From positions 1,178,001 through 1,242,000 of the forward strand of contig NZ_CP154625.1 in the NCBI RefSeq assembly GCF_051148895.1: DNA of 64,000 nt, given 5' to 3'. Under the pieces are notes generated by a model. It was not told where the DNA came from. It saw only the letters and a program-made list of their open reading frames with translations, and did no database searches. This DNA comes from Terrisporobacter vanillatitrophus (lineage in GTDB: Bacteria > Bacillota > Clostridia > Peptostreptococcales > Peptostreptococcaceae). The position numbers and the translations under genes were made by a program. How positions within the stretch are numbered: the first letter of the stretch is position 1; every line of letters begins with the position of its first letter. This document shows positions 8,427 through 17,016 of the stretch, piece after piece.

Positions 8427-9239
8427 ATGGCAAGACAAAACAAAAAAGGAAAACATGGCAAAAAAAGAACTAGAATAAATAAAAGAAAATTGATTCTTGT
8501 AGTTGTAGGTCTATTAATAGTAGCATTTAGTTTATTTAAAGTTTTACAAACTGTATTTTCAGGTATATCTGTGGCAAAGGAGAATGTAGGATCTCTTATT
8601 ACAGCCGTATTTGGAGCTGGTGAAGATACTAGCAAAGTAAACAAAGAAAAACAATTTGATTTGGAAGATGAAGGTACTACAGAAAAGAAGAAATATGTAG
8701 TATACATTGATGTAGGTCATGGTGGTACAGACGTAGGATACAAAACAAGTAATGGAGTTTTAGAAAAAGATTTAGATTTGCAAATAAGTAAATTAGTATC
8801 ATCTAGATTATCTTCTCAAGGCGATATTAGTGTAGTTGTGTCACGAAATACAGATACTACATTATCTAATAGCGAAAGAGTAGAAGATGCTAATAAACAA
8901 AATGCCAATCTTTTTGTGTCGATTCACATGACTGGAAATGAAGATAGTAAAGCTGAGGGAGTTCAAACATTTTATAGGGTGGAGGCAGATGATGCTTCAG
9001 ATGAACTTGCAACACTTGTACAAAAGTCTGTATCAGCATATGTAGACCTAAAGGATAGAGGAGTTACACCTTTCACATTTGATGTATTACAAGGCAATAA
9101 TATGCCATCAATATTAATACAATGTGGTTTTTTAAGTAATCCTAAAGAAGAAAAAAAATTAATAAATCCTGAGTTCCAAAAAGATTTGGCAGAAGGTATA
9201 TATCAAGGAATTTTATCTTTTTTAGATGCTCAAGGATAA
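8427..9239 (+). CDS. Membrane-anchored Amidase_3 protein (CwlD-like), catalytic Glu replaced by Gln
   Basis: 270 residues from ATG 8427 (RBS AAGGGTG; an in-frame ATG at 8397 lacks one). A Lys/Arg-rich start and one membrane segment (about 22-42) put the C-terminal Amidase_3 domain (about 90-268) outside. Zinc ligands are visible: His in DVGHGGTDVG, Glu in EKDLDLQ, His in FVSIHMTGN. The usual LVExGFLSN motif, which holds the catalytic Glu, reads LIQCGFLSN here. Family members cut N-acetylmuramoyl-L-alanine bonds or make spore muramic lactam; this one may be weak, inactive or regulatory. Confidence 0.82.
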   Translation: MARQNKKGKHGKKRTRINKRKLILVVVGLLIVAFSLFKVLQTVFSGISVAKENVGSLITAVFGAGEDTSKVNKEKQFDLEDEGTTEKKKYVVYIDVGHGGTDVGYKTSNGVLEKDLDLQISKLVSSRLSSQGDISVVVSRNTDTTLSNSERVEDANKQNANLFVSIHMTGNEDSKAEGVQTFYRVEADDASDELATLVQKSVSAYVDLKDRGVTPFTFDVLQGNNMPSILIQCGFLSNPKEEKKLINPEFQKDLAEGIYQGILSFLDAQG

Positions 9240-9255
9240 AACAGGAGGAAAAATA

Positions 9256-9714
9256 ATGGAAAATCTACAAGTAAAGAAAGTTTTACTAGAGGAATCCTTA
9301 AGAAGAAAATCTATGGAAAATATGTTTACTATTGTAGAAAAAGATAACCTAGTTTTATTTAGATCTTTTCAAGATATTTATACTAATAATTGTTTGACAG
9401 CAATAATATTAAGTGAATCTGCTTATACAATGATTAATATTTTCTTTGGAAAATTAGCATTGGAAGATAAAAGAGATGAAGTATTAAATTTAATCAATAG
9501 TTTAAATACTGCTTATACAGCAAATAAATTTGTACTTAGTCAAAGCAACGAACTTATTCTTCAAGTACCTTATATATCCTTAACCGATGATTTTAATGGG
9601 GAAGTAGTAATTGATTTGTTGCGTGAGTTGTTAATAATATTAGTAAAAAAAGAATATATTAAGTTTCAAGGCATACTAGGAGATAGTATGATGATGGACT
9701 TTTTAAATAGTTAA
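9256..9714 (+). CDS. YbjN-like small protein
   Basis: 152 residues from ATG 9256 (perfect AGGAGG at 9243-9248; the upstream in-frame ATG overlaps the amidase gene). The order LFRSFQDI...ESAYTMINIFFGKLAL...VLNLINSLNTAY..KFVLSQSNELILQVPYISL resembles the YbjN (T3SS-chaperone-like) fold, where NxLN precedes a KF strand. Soluble, no signal peptide. Function unknown; YbjN proteins are poorly understood. Terminator follows. Confidence 0.5.
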   Translation: MENLQVKKVLLEESLRRKSMENMFTIVEKDNLVLFRSFQDIYTNNCLTAIILSESAYTMINIFFGKLALEDKRDEVLNLINSLNTAYTANKFVLSQSNELILQVPYISLTDDFNGEVVIDLLRELLIILVKKEYIKFQGILGDSMMMDFLNS

Positions 9715-9715
9715 T

Positions 9716-9750
9716 AAAAAATCCTTAAGCATTTGCTTAGGGATTTTTTT
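9716..9750 (+). terminator. Rho-independent terminator
   Basis: AAATCCTTAAGC / GCTTAGGGATTT with a three-base loop and seven T. Confidence 0.88.
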
Positions 9751-9828
9751 AGTTGAAATAATTATGTATAAAAAAATATATATGAGGGTAATAATCTCTA
9801 ATAAGAAATTTTAAAGAAGGGATTTATT

Positions 9829-10230
9829 ATGTGTAAGATAACTGATTTTTATCAATATAAGTACTGTAGAGGAAATTATTTTATCAATGTATTTATTAAT
9901 AAAGAGTCAGCAAAAGGAATCAAGTCATTATTAATAGAAAAATTAAAAGAAAGAAATTTAAATAAAGAATATAGATGTGTTTATACTATTTTGTTGGACA
10001 AAATTAATAAAAATGTTAAAGAAAGTGTATATGTAAAACTTAGAATAAATAAATGCTATTTACAATATTTAAAGGATTTATATTATGATTATTATGATAG
10101 AGAAGAAAGTGTATATGTTAAAGAAGTAATATGTCATTTACAATACTTTATTGAAGAAGATGGAGAGAGTGTTTTTAAATTTTATGATTTGATGGAAAAT
10201 ACCAAAATAAGTGTTTTATCAAAAATGTAA
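9829..10230 (+). CDS. Hypothetical protein
   Basis: 133 residues, Tyr/Lys-rich, predicted soluble and mixed alpha/beta, with no signal peptide or recognised motif. The ATG at 9829 follows GAAGGG. Two similar segments (ESVYVKLRINKCYLQYL and ESVYVKEVICHLQYF) suggest an internal duplication. It is monocistronic between two terminators and convergent to cotJ. I do not recognise a family. Confidence 0.6.
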   Translation: MCKITDFYQYKYCRGNYFINVFINKESAKGIKSLLIEKLKERNLNKEYRCVYTILLDKINKNVKESVYVKLRINKCYLQYLKDLYYDYYDREESVYVKEVICHLQYFIEEDGESVFKFYDLMENTKISVLSKM

Positions 10231-10250
10231 ATATTAATTTAAACAAATAT

Positions 10251-10290
10251 TAAAGGTTGCAGGTGAAAAATTTTACTTGCAACCCCCTTT
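10251..10290. terminator. Bidirectional terminator between convergent genes
   Basis: Long inverted repeat GGTTGCAGGTGAAAA / TTTTACTTGCAACC flanked by A- and T-rich tracts; serves the 9829 gene and the cotJ operon. Confidence 0.75.
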
Positions 10291-10305
10291 AAATATATCT
10301 ATAAG

Positions 10306-10878
10306 TTAAAATACTTTCTTACAATCAGTATAATCATAAACGTCCATTAAAGCTTCCCCAAATCTTTGATAATGAACAATTTCTCTCTCTGCTAAAAATC
10401 TTAATACAGCAATTATATCAACATCATCAGTAAGGTTTATTAGTTGATAATAAGTAGCTAAGGCTTTTTGTTCAGCAGCCATATCTTCATGTAAATTAGT
10501 TATTGAATCACCAAATACATTAATGTAAGAAGTGGTAAAAGGTACACCGTTAGCATCGCTTGGTTGTAATCCATGTCCAAATTGAGCAAAATTTGGCCCT
10601 AGTCCACATGCTTTCATTTCTTCTGGTGTAGCATTTTCAGTTAACTGATAAAGCATAGATGATATTACCTCAACATGAGCAAGTTCTTCTGTACCAATAT
10701 CTGTTAGTAAACCCTTTGTTTTTCCAGTAGGCATAGTATATCTTTGTTGTAAATATCTAAGTGCAGCGGCCATTTCTCCATTAGGTCCACCAAGTTGAGT
10801 CATTATAAGTTTAGCCATTCGTAAATCCTTAGACTTTAAAACAACTGGAAATTGTAACGTCTTTTCATATATCCACAT
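10306..10878 (-). CDS. cotJC: Spore coat protein CotJC (manganese-catalase family)
   Basis: 190 residues. Starts MWIYEKTLQFPV, followed by LGGPNGEMAAALRYL and an EELAHVEVISSM block that supplies Glu/His metal ligands of a dinuclear-manganese four-helix bundle; later AEREIVHYQRFGEAL gives the second ligand set. In Bacillus and Clostridium, CotJC is a spore coat/mother-cell protein of the Mn catalase family. Last gene of cotJABC, 24 bp after cotJB. Expected to be expressed late in the mother cell under SigE; I see no unambiguous SigE promoter. Confidence 0.93.
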   Translation of the reverse strand: MWIYEKTLQFPVVLKSKDLRMAKLIMTQLGGPNGEMAAALRYLQQRYTMPTGKTKGLLTDIGTEELAHVEVISSMLYQLTENATPEEMKACGLGPNFAQFGHGLQPSDANGVPFTTSYINVFGDSITNLHEDMAAEQKALATYYQLINLTDDVDIIAVLRFLAEREIVHYQRFGEALMDVYDYTDCKKVF

Positions 10879-10902
10879 ATATTTAATCCCCCTATTTTTT
10901 AA

Positions 10903-11169
10903 CTATCTATAATATTCTTTTTGCCATGGCCAAGGATCATCAACCCATTGGAAAGGACAAGCACTACTACTATGACCAAAATTCATCAATGGTCCATATT
11001 TTTTTTCATAAGATTTAACTGCTTGCTCAAATTGTTGACCTAATGAGTTATATAATAAAACAGCATTTTTATCCTCTGGATGATTATCCAAATATAAATT
11101 TAAATCTACACATGCAAAGCATAGTTCTTGAATTTTTATTATTTGTTCTGCTCTAGTCATAATAGCCAT
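10903..11169 (-). CDS. cotJB: Spore coat protein CotJB
   Basis: 88 residues, with the family marks LDNHPEDKNA and the C-terminal PFQWVDDPWPWQKEYY. The start ATG overlaps the cotJA stop in a TAATG arrangement and its AGGAGG lies inside the end of cotJA, so translation is probably coupled. A second in-frame ATG three codons later is less well spaced. CotJB is needed for coat localisation of the CotJ proteins in Bacillus. Confidence 0.92.
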   Translation of the reverse strand: MAIMTRAEQIIKIQELCFACVDLNLYLDNHPEDKNAVLLYNSLGQQFEQAVKSYEKKYGPLMNFGHSSSACPFQWVDDPWPWQKEYYR

Positions 11170-11378
11170 TATCTTTTACCTCCTACTCTCTTTTTAGGTG
11201 ATGAGTATAATGCTGGGTTGTACATTTCAGAATTATATAGATTTAATTCTGGGAAAATTGTACCATATTTTAAAGCACATTCAAGATTGTATATTTTTGT
11301 AAGCACTTGATCATTTACATATGGTCTTACTAAACAGCAACCACAGTTTTGCGAAACTCCTCTAGATGTATTTTCCAT
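11169..11378 (-). CDS. cotJA: Spore coat associated protein CotJA
   Basis: 69 residues, RBS AGGAGG on the minus strand. Family-typical small protein with a Cys-rich N-terminal segment (QNCGCC) and a LNLYNSEMYNPAL-like C-terminus. First gene of the cotJABC operon; its presence shows the organism sporulates. Divergent from the TtcA-like gene with about 150 bp of shared intergenic DNA that must hold both promoters. Confidence 0.9.
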   Translation of the reverse strand: MENTSRGVSQNCGCCLVRPYVNDQVLTKIYNLECALKYGTIFPELNLYNSEMYNPALYSSPKKRVGGKR

Positions 11379-11531
11379 ATTGTCAAAACCTCCTTGTTGA
11401 ATTAGATATTTCTATCTTAATTCTATACTATTCCAATTATTCAAAATCGTGAGTACTTGCTTGTATAAAACATATGAAATATGATAAAATTAATTTTATG
11501 CATAGATATGTATAGAATATGAGGTGAAAAG

Positions 11532-12401
11532 ATGAGTGAATTAGCAGGAAATGGCTGTCAAATAATAGTACCTTTTGATGAGCGTAAACCTTTAAAAGAA
11601 ATCGAAAAAAGTATATTAAAAAAATATAGAAAATACACTTGGTCTAAATTTATAAAAGCAATAAAGGATTATAAATTAGTTGAAGAAGGAGATAAAATTG
11701 CTGTAGCTATATCTGGTGGAAAAGACAGTTTACTTATGGCAAAAATGTTTCAAGAATTAAAAAGACACGGGCAAGTTAATTTTGAATTGGAATTTATAGC
11801 AATGGATCCAGGATATCATAAAGATATAAGACAATTATTAATTGATAATTGTGAGTACCTAGAAATACCAATAAAATTATTTGATGCAAATATATTTGAA
11901 GTTGCAGACGAAATAGCAAGTGATTATCCTTGTTATATGTGCGCAAGAATGAGAAGAGGGGCATTATATAACAAAGCTGAAGAATTAGGGTGTAATAAAC
12001 TAGCCTTAGGTCACCATTTTGATGATGTTATAGAAACTACAATGCTTAACTTATTATGTGCTGGAAACTTTAAAACAATGCTGCCAAAACTTAATTCAAC
12101 AAACTTTGATGGAATACAAATAATAAGACCTCTTTACTATATAAGAGAAGAAAGTATTATTAAATTTATACAAAATAGTGGAATATGGCCATTAAATTGT
12201 GCATGTATGGTTGCAGCTAAAAAGACAGGAAATAAAAGATATGAAATTAAAGACTTAATTAAATCTTTAGGGGATAATTTCCAAGAAGTTGAAAAATCAA
12301 TATTTAGAGCAGCTCAAAATGTATACTTAGATTCAGTTTTAGGCTGGGAACAAGATGGAAAAAGACATTCCTTCTTAGATAAATTTGAAGATGAAGAATA
12401 A
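11532..12401 (+). CDS. TtcA-family tRNA thiolation ATPase
   Basis: 289 residues of the PP-loop (adenine nucleotide alpha-hydrolase) superfamily. SGGKDS (about residues 61-66) is the PP-loop; CYMC and the later CAC supply Cys residues that in TtcA bind an Fe-S cluster and relay sulfur; GHHFDDVIETT is the second family block. TtcA makes 2-thiocytidine at tRNA position 32 in Gram-negatives; clostridial members are similar but the exact tRNA target is not proven. RBS GAGGTGA. Monocistronic with its own terminator. Confidence 0.82.
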   Translation: MSELAGNGCQIIVPFDERKPLKEIEKSILKKYRKYTWSKFIKAIKDYKLVEEGDKIAVAISGGKDSLLMAKMFQELKRHGQVNFELEFIAMDPGYHKDIRQLLIDNCEYLEIPIKLFDANIFEVADEIASDYPCYMCARMRRGALYNKAEELGCNKLALGHHFDDVIETTMLNLLCAGNFKTMLPKLNSTNFDGIQIIRPLYYIREESIIKFIQNSGIWPLNCACMVAAKKTGNKRYEIKDLIKSLGDNFQEVEKSIFRAAQNVYLDSVLGWEQDGKRHSFLDKFEDEE

Positions 12402-12408
12402 AATATAA

Positions 12409-12444
12409 AATAACCGTTGAAATAACAATTCAACGGTTTTTCTT
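12409..12444 (+). terminator. Rho-independent terminator
   Basis: AACCGTTGAA / TTCAACGGTT stem with T run; a new promoter-like TATGATAAAAT follows for the next gene. Confidence 0.85.
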
Positions 12445-12496
12445 TATATTAATTATGATAAAATATAGTTATAGCTATAAAGAGAGGGGAATTATT

Positions 12497-13507
12497 TTGA
12501 AGAAAATTTACATGGATTTTGAAATGAATATGCCAAGTTCCAAAAGTAAGAGGGAGAGTTTTAAAGCAGAAATTATAGCCATAGGAGCCGTAAAATATGA
12601 TACTAAAAGTGGAGAAATAGATAAGTTTAAATCTTTAATCAAACCGGTAACTAGTCAAGAAGTATTTCCTCATATTGAGGAACTTACCCATATAACAACA
12701 AAAGATTTGGAAACTGCTCCTTCTTATGAAAATGTTATGAGAGATTTTAAATCATGGCTTGGTATATATTCAGATATTGAAGGAATTTATACATTTGGAA
12801 ATTTGGACTTAACTTGTTTCAATTATACAGATAGGATAAGTTCTCAAAAAAATAATCATCCGAGATTTTTAAACAATATAAGAGATTTATTTGTGGATAT
12901 TAAAGATAAGTATATAAATCAAGGTATAAAATGTATGAACTATGTGTCTTTGAAAAATCTTTTAGAATATGCAAATGTGAAGTTTTGTGGTGATGCGCAT
13001 GACCCATTGTACGATGCATATAATTTATATATATTAGATAAGGTATTAGAAGAAAATGATAAAATAAGAAATTTACTAATAATACATGATTTTTTAAAAC
13101 AGCCGTTTACTACTTTAAATGAAGATTTGGAAAATAGATTTGAAGAATATAGACAGTATTTATATAATCAAAGTGGGGAGTTTGATATTTACTGTATATC
13201 TTTAGAAGTTATTAAAACAATTAAGATATATTTAACATCTATAAAAGAAATAAATGTTCATGAGATAGATATTGTTCGAGATATAAGTAAAAAGTTAGAA
13301 TCTTTAGATAAGTTAAAGGATATAAAAGAAGGATATTTTTATGTGTTAGATAATTTGTGCATTGATATGAAAGAATTATTAGACGATGCTCTTTTATATA
13401 AATTGAATCAACAAGAATATGAAGATGAAATAGATAATATAATTGATTTATTTAATGAAGATTTACAAGTAGAGAATATAACTGAAGTAGCAACAGATAT
13501 AACGTAA
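12497..13507 (+). CDS. DEDDh-family 3'-5' exonuclease
   Basis: 336 residues from TTG 12497, which follows GAGAGGGG by seven bases; the upstream ATG at 12455 overlaps promoter-like DNA and has no ribosome site. IYMDFEMN gives the DxE of ExoI, LTHITTKDLETAPSYENV and FGNLDLTCFN the middle block, and HDPLYDAYNLYIL the HxxxxD of ExoIII. The C-terminal half (about 190-336) is Glu/Asp/Lys rich and not recognised. Probably acts on RNA or DNA ends (KapD/DnaQ-like). Flanked by terminators. Confidence 0.78.
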   Translation: MKKIYMDFEMNMPSSKSKRESFKAEIIAIGAVKYDTKSGEIDKFKSLIKPVTSQEVFPHIEELTHITTKDLETAPSYENVMRDFKSWLGIYSDIEGIYTFGNLDLTCFNYTDRISSQKNNHPRFLNNIRDLFVDIKDKYINQGIKCMNYVSLKNLLEYANVKFCGDAHDPLYDAYNLYILDKVLEENDKIRNLLIIHDFLKQPFTTLNEDLENRFEEYRQYLYNQSGEFDIYCISLEVIKTIKIYLTSIKEINVHEIDIVRDISKKLESLDKLKDIKEGYFYVLDNLCIDMKELLDDALLYKLNQQEYEDEIDNIIDLFNEDLQVENITEVATDIT

Positions 13508-13535
13508 AATGATTTCAAAAGAAATCATTTTTTTG
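13506..13535 (+). terminator. Rho-independent terminator
   Basis: AAAATGATTTC / GAAATCATTTT with an AAAA loop and T run. Confidence 0.85.
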
Positions 13536-13598
13536 TTTTAAATAATAAATATTATAAATATAAATAAGAAAGAGGATTATGTAAGAGGAGGAGGTTGT

Positions 13599-14297
13599 AT
13601 GTTTATAACTACAGTTATAAAAATGTCTACTTTAATAAAAATAATATTTTTTATTGTTATTGCAGTAGTAATAATAAGATATATAAAAAATATTAAAACA
13701 ACAGTAGTAGGAGGTAAAAAAACGATTAATTACTTATTAAGAAGAAACACCAAATCATTCCTTAAAAATAGATACAAAATGTTTAATATACATAGTAGGG
13801 ATGAAGACGCTAAGGTGTACAACATAAATCGGAATGAAGATGTAATAAGATATGCTAATGGAGATATTTATAAGGGTCAAATTAAAAATGATAAAAGAGA
13901 AGGGCTTGGAACTTGTTACTTTGCAAATAAGGATGTTTACGAGGGAATGTGGAAAGATGACAAAATGGAATGTGTAGGTAAATATGTATTTGCAGATAAA
14001 TCTTTCTATAGTGGAGATTTTAAAAATGGATGTAAGGAAGGTATAGGAGTTTACACTTGTGATGATTACAAATATATTGGTCAGTACTATGCAGATAGAA
14101 AGGGAAGAGTGGGAACATTCCATCTACCAAAAAATTCATATTTAAAAGTTATTATTGAAAATGGAACAATTGTGGAAGGAACATATATAAGAGAAGGACA
14201 TGAAGACGAGTATATTTATAATGTTGATTTAAGTAATGAAAGAGAAGTGATTAAAAATATTAGATCTTATTTTGTAAAAGATGTTTCTAATATATAA
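13599..14297 (+). CDS. Membrane-anchored MORN-repeat protein
   Basis: 232 residues. An N-terminal membrane segment (about residues 8-28) is followed by a basic linker and three to four MORN repeats (about 90-170: YANGDIYKGQIKNDKREGLG, then YEGMWKDD, YSGDFKNGCKEGIG, YIGQYYADRKGRVG). MORN repeats form elongated beta sheets that bind lipids or proteins. Strong RBS GGAGGAGG. The intracellular subtilisin gene begins 24 bp downstream, so the pair is co-transcribed. Function unknown. Confidence 0.75.
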   Translation: MFITTVIKMSTLIKIIFFIVIAVVIIRYIKNIKTTVVGGKKTINYLLRRNTKSFLKNRYKMFNIHSRDEDAKVYNINRNEDVIRYANGDIYKGQIKNDKREGLGTCYFANKDVYEGMWKDDKMECVGKYVFADKSFYSGDFKNGCKEGIGVYTCDDYKYIGQYYADRKGRVGTFHLPKNSYLKVIIENGTIVEGTYIREGHEDEYIYNVDLSNEREVIKNIRSYFVKDVSNI

Positions 14298-14321
14298 TTT
14301 AATAATATTGGAGTGAATATT

Positions 14322-15251
14322 ATGAAAAACCAAAATGATGATTATAAAGTAAAACTTATTCCCTTTATTATGAATCGTGGATTAAAAAATGTAGAAAAAA
14401 CACCTTATGGAGTAGCTATGATTCAAGCAAAGAGTATGTGGATTGAGTCTAGTAGAGGTGAGGGTATAAATATTGCAGTAATAGACTCGGGTTGCGATAT
14501 CGACCATGAAAGTTTAAAGGACAATATTGTACTTGTTAGAAATTTTACCGATGAAGATAAGAAAAATCCTAATCTAGTAATAGATAGAGTTGGACATGGT
14601 ACTCATGTGGCAGGAATTATAGCTGCCAATGGAAATAATAATACAGTAGTAGGAGTAGCTCCATGGGCTAATTTATATATTTTAAAAGCTATTGATAGAA
14701 GTGGAAGCGGAAAAGTAAGCTGGGTAATTAATGCCATAAATTATGCAGTGGAGAAGAAAGTTGATATTATTTCAATGTCTCTTGGTATGCCAAACAATGA
14801 CCCGAAGCTAGAAAAAGCAATAAAACAAGCTGTTAATAACAATATATTAGTAGTATGTGCTGCTGGTAATGAAGGAGATGAAAATACAGATAATTTTGAA
14901 TACTCATATCCTGCATCTTATGTAGATGTAATATCAGTGGGGGCAGTAGATAAAAAAGGTGCACCTGCTAGTTTTTCAAATTCCAACTTAGTTGTTGACT
15001 TGGTGGCACCAGGGGTGGATGTTATATCCACTTACCCTAATAATCAATTTGCAAGTTTAAGTGGAACAAGTATGGCAGCACCCCATGTTAGTGGAAGTTT
15101 AGCACTACTTAAAAATTGGTCTCGTGAAGAATTTCAAAGAGATTTAACTCAAGAAGAGATTTATGCACAGCTTATAAAATATACAAAAAATTTAGGATAT
15201 CCTAGAACAGTGCAAGGTAATGGGTTGATTTATTTAAAAGATAAAAAATAA
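14322..15251 (+). CDS. Intracellular subtilisin-like serine protease (Isp type)
   Basis: 309 residues from ATG 14322 (RBS GGAGTG; an in-frame GTG lies three codons upstream). The catalytic triad is complete: Asp in AVIDSGCD, His in GHGTHVAG, Ser in GTSMAAPH. There is no signal peptide. The N-terminal KLIPF motif (about residues 11-15) corresponds to the LIPY/F propeptide motif of Bacillus intracellular proteases, which blocks the active site until removed. Expected role: protein turnover in stationary or sporulating cells. Terminator follows. Confidence 0.88.
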   Translation: MKNQNDDYKVKLIPFIMNRGLKNVEKTPYGVAMIQAKSMWIESSRGEGINIAVIDSGCDIDHESLKDNIVLVRNFTDEDKKNPNLVIDRVGHGTHVAGIIAANGNNNTVVGVAPWANLYILKAIDRSGSGKVSWVINAINYAVEKKVDIISMSLGMPNNDPKLEKAIKQAVNNNILVVCAAGNEGDENTDNFEYSYPASYVDVISVGAVDKKGAPASFSNSNLVVDLVAPGVDVISTYPNNQFASLSGTSMAAPHVSGSLALLKNWSREEFQRDLTQEEIYAQLIKYTKNLGYPRTVQGNGLIYLKDKK

Positions 15252-15262
15252 ATAGTTTTTTT

Positions 15263-15304
15263 AGCTTGAAACTTAATTATAATAAGTTTCAAGCTCTTTT
15301 TTTT
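15263..15304 (+). terminator. Rho-independent terminator
   Basis: AGCTTGAAACTTA / TAAGTTTCAAGCT, then a long T run. Confidence 0.9.
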
Positions 15305-15355
15305 GTAAAAAATATAAAATTTTATTTTTTACCTCAAAATTTTACAAAAAAATGA

Positions 15356-15387
15356 TATAATAAATTAGAAAGTAACAAAATTGTAAC
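15356..15387 (+). promoter_or_regulatory. ftsEX promoter with WalR-like box
   Basis: TATAAT at 15356-15361 followed by AGTAAC-AAAAT-TGTAAC (15371-15387), one mismatch from TGTWAH-N5-TGTWAH. Regulation inferred; the FtsEX-dependent hydrolase CwlO is a known WalR target in Bacillus subtilis. Confidence 0.4.
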
Positions 15388-15427
15388 TAATTAGGTACCT
15401 AAAATTAAAATACATGGAGTTGAGACA

Positions 15428-16099
15428 ATGATTAAATTTACAAAAGTAGAGAAGCAATACTCTGACGGAAATAAATGTCTAAAAGATATAAATCTTAAAA
15501 TAGATCAAGGAGAATTTATTTTTTTAGTAGGGCATTCAGGTGCGGGAAAATCAAGCCTTCTAAAATTAATAACTAGAGAAGAAAAAGTTACAGAAGGTAC
15601 AATTATAGTTAATAAAAAAAATATAACTACAATAAAAAACTCAATGCTACACAAATACAGAAGAAATATAGGAATAGTTTTTCAAGACTATAGATTGATT
15701 AAAGAAAAAACTGTATATGAAAATGTAGAATTGGCACTTAGGGTAGTAGGAGAAAATCCTAAGAATATAAGACCTAAGGTTATGAAAGTTTTAGAAAGAG
15801 TAGGAATAGCTCATAAATATAAAAAATATCCAGATGAATTATCAGGTGGCGAGTGTCAAAGAGTTGGAATAGCAAGGGCCTTAGTAAATGATCCTTCTAT
15901 TATAATTGCCGATGAGTGTACAGGAAATCTAGATATGGATAATTCTATTTCTATAATGAAGCTACTAGAGGAAATAAATAAAAGAGGTATTACAGTAATC
16001 ATGGCGACACATAACTTAGAGTTAGTAAGAGAATTCCCTAGAAGACTTGTTAAAATCGAAGGTGGCAAAATAATTTATGACACAAAGAGGTGCGAATAA
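15428..16099 (+). CDS. ftsE: Cell-division ABC transporter ATPase FtsE
   Basis: 223 residues. Walker A GHSGAGKSS, signature LSGGECQR, Walker B IIIADECTGNLD and switch His in ATHNLE are all present. FtsE binds FtsX at the inner membrane and uses ATP to switch on an extracellular peptidoglycan hydrolase. Its TAA stop overlaps the ftsX ATG (TAATG), a coupled pair. The M23 hydrolase that FtsEX probably controls is the third gene. Confidence 0.93.
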   Translation: MIKFTKVEKQYSDGNKCLKDINLKIDQGEFIFLVGHSGAGKSSLLKLITREEKVTEGTIIVNKKNITTIKNSMLHKYRRNIGIVFQDYRLIKEKTVYENVELALRVVGENPKNIRPKVMKVLERVGIAHKYKKYPDELSGGECQRVGIARALVNDPSIIIADECTGNLDMDNSISIMKLLEEINKRGITVIMATHNLELVREFPRRLVKIEGGKIIYDTKRCE

Positions 16100-16995
16100 T
16101 GAAGATAATATCAAAAATAACATATAGTTTGAAGCAGGGATTAAAAGGTGTATTTAGTAATAAAACCATGAGTTTGATTTCTGTAGTTTCAGTAACGTCA
16201 GTTTTAGCTATACTTGGAATGGTATTATGTATAGTATTAAACATTAATTCATTTATGGAGAAAACGCAAAATGAAGTAAATGAGATGAGAGTAGCTTTAG
16301 ATTCAAAATTAAGCGAAGATAATAGGTTAAAAGTAAAAGAAGAATTAGAAAAAATAAATGAAGTTGAGAGAGTTGAATATCAAACAAAGGATGAAGCTTT
16401 TGACAATATGAAAGAAAATTTTGGTGACGATAAAGAGTTATTAGAAGGCGTTAAAAATCCTTTAGATGACTACTTTATAGTAACTATTGCTAATTCTCAG
16501 GAAATAAAAACCTTGGCAAAAAGTATGGAAAAAATAGAAGGTGTTATAGAAGTTCAATATTATGAAGAAATTATGGAAAACTTTATAACAGCATCAAAGA
16601 CAATAAAACAATTTGGAGGAATTGTAATAGGATTTTTATTAATAGTTTGTTTAGTATTAATATCTAATACAATAAAAGCTAGAGTATATAGCAAGAAAGA
16701 AGAAATACAAGTTATAAAATATATAGGTGGTAGTAATAGATTTGTTATAGCTCCATTTATAGTAGAAGGATGTATAATAGGTTTATTTGGTTCTTTAATA
16801 TCTATTGGTATATGTACAGGAATGTACAAGTATGTAGTGGAAAATATGCAAATATCTCTAAATTCAATTGTTGGAGATATGATGTTACCTCTTTCAAGCG
16901 TATCCTACTTACTAGTTGTGGTATTATGTGTTACAGGAATAATAGTAGGGATATTAGGAAGTGGATTATCTGTAAAAAAATATTTAAAAGTATAA
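16099..16995 (+). CDS. ftsX: Cell-division permease FtsX
   Basis: 298 residues from ATG 16099 (RBS AGAGGTG within the ftsE end). One N-terminal membrane segment (about 22-45), an extracellular domain (about 55-165) and three C-terminal membrane segments form the classical FtsX layout; the GGSNRFVIAPFIVEG block is typical. The extracellular loop contacts the coiled coil of the cognate hydrolase. Followed after 21 bp by that hydrolase gene. Confidence 0.93.
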   Translation: MKIISKITYSLKQGLKGVFSNKTMSLISVVSVTSVLAILGMVLCIVLNINSFMEKTQNEVNEMRVALDSKLSEDNRLKVKEELEKINEVERVEYQTKDEAFDNMKENFGDDKELLEGVKNPLDDYFIVTIANSQEIKTLAKSMEKIEGVIEVQYYEEIMENFITASKTIKQFGGIVIGFLLIVCLVLISNTIKARVYSKKEEIQVIKYIGGSNRFVIAPFIVEGCIIGLFGSLISIGICTGMYKYVVENMQISLNSIVGDMMLPLSSVSYLLVVVLCVTGIIVGILGSGLSVKKYLKV

Positions 16996-17016
16996 AAAAT
17001 AATTTGGGGGAAAAGT

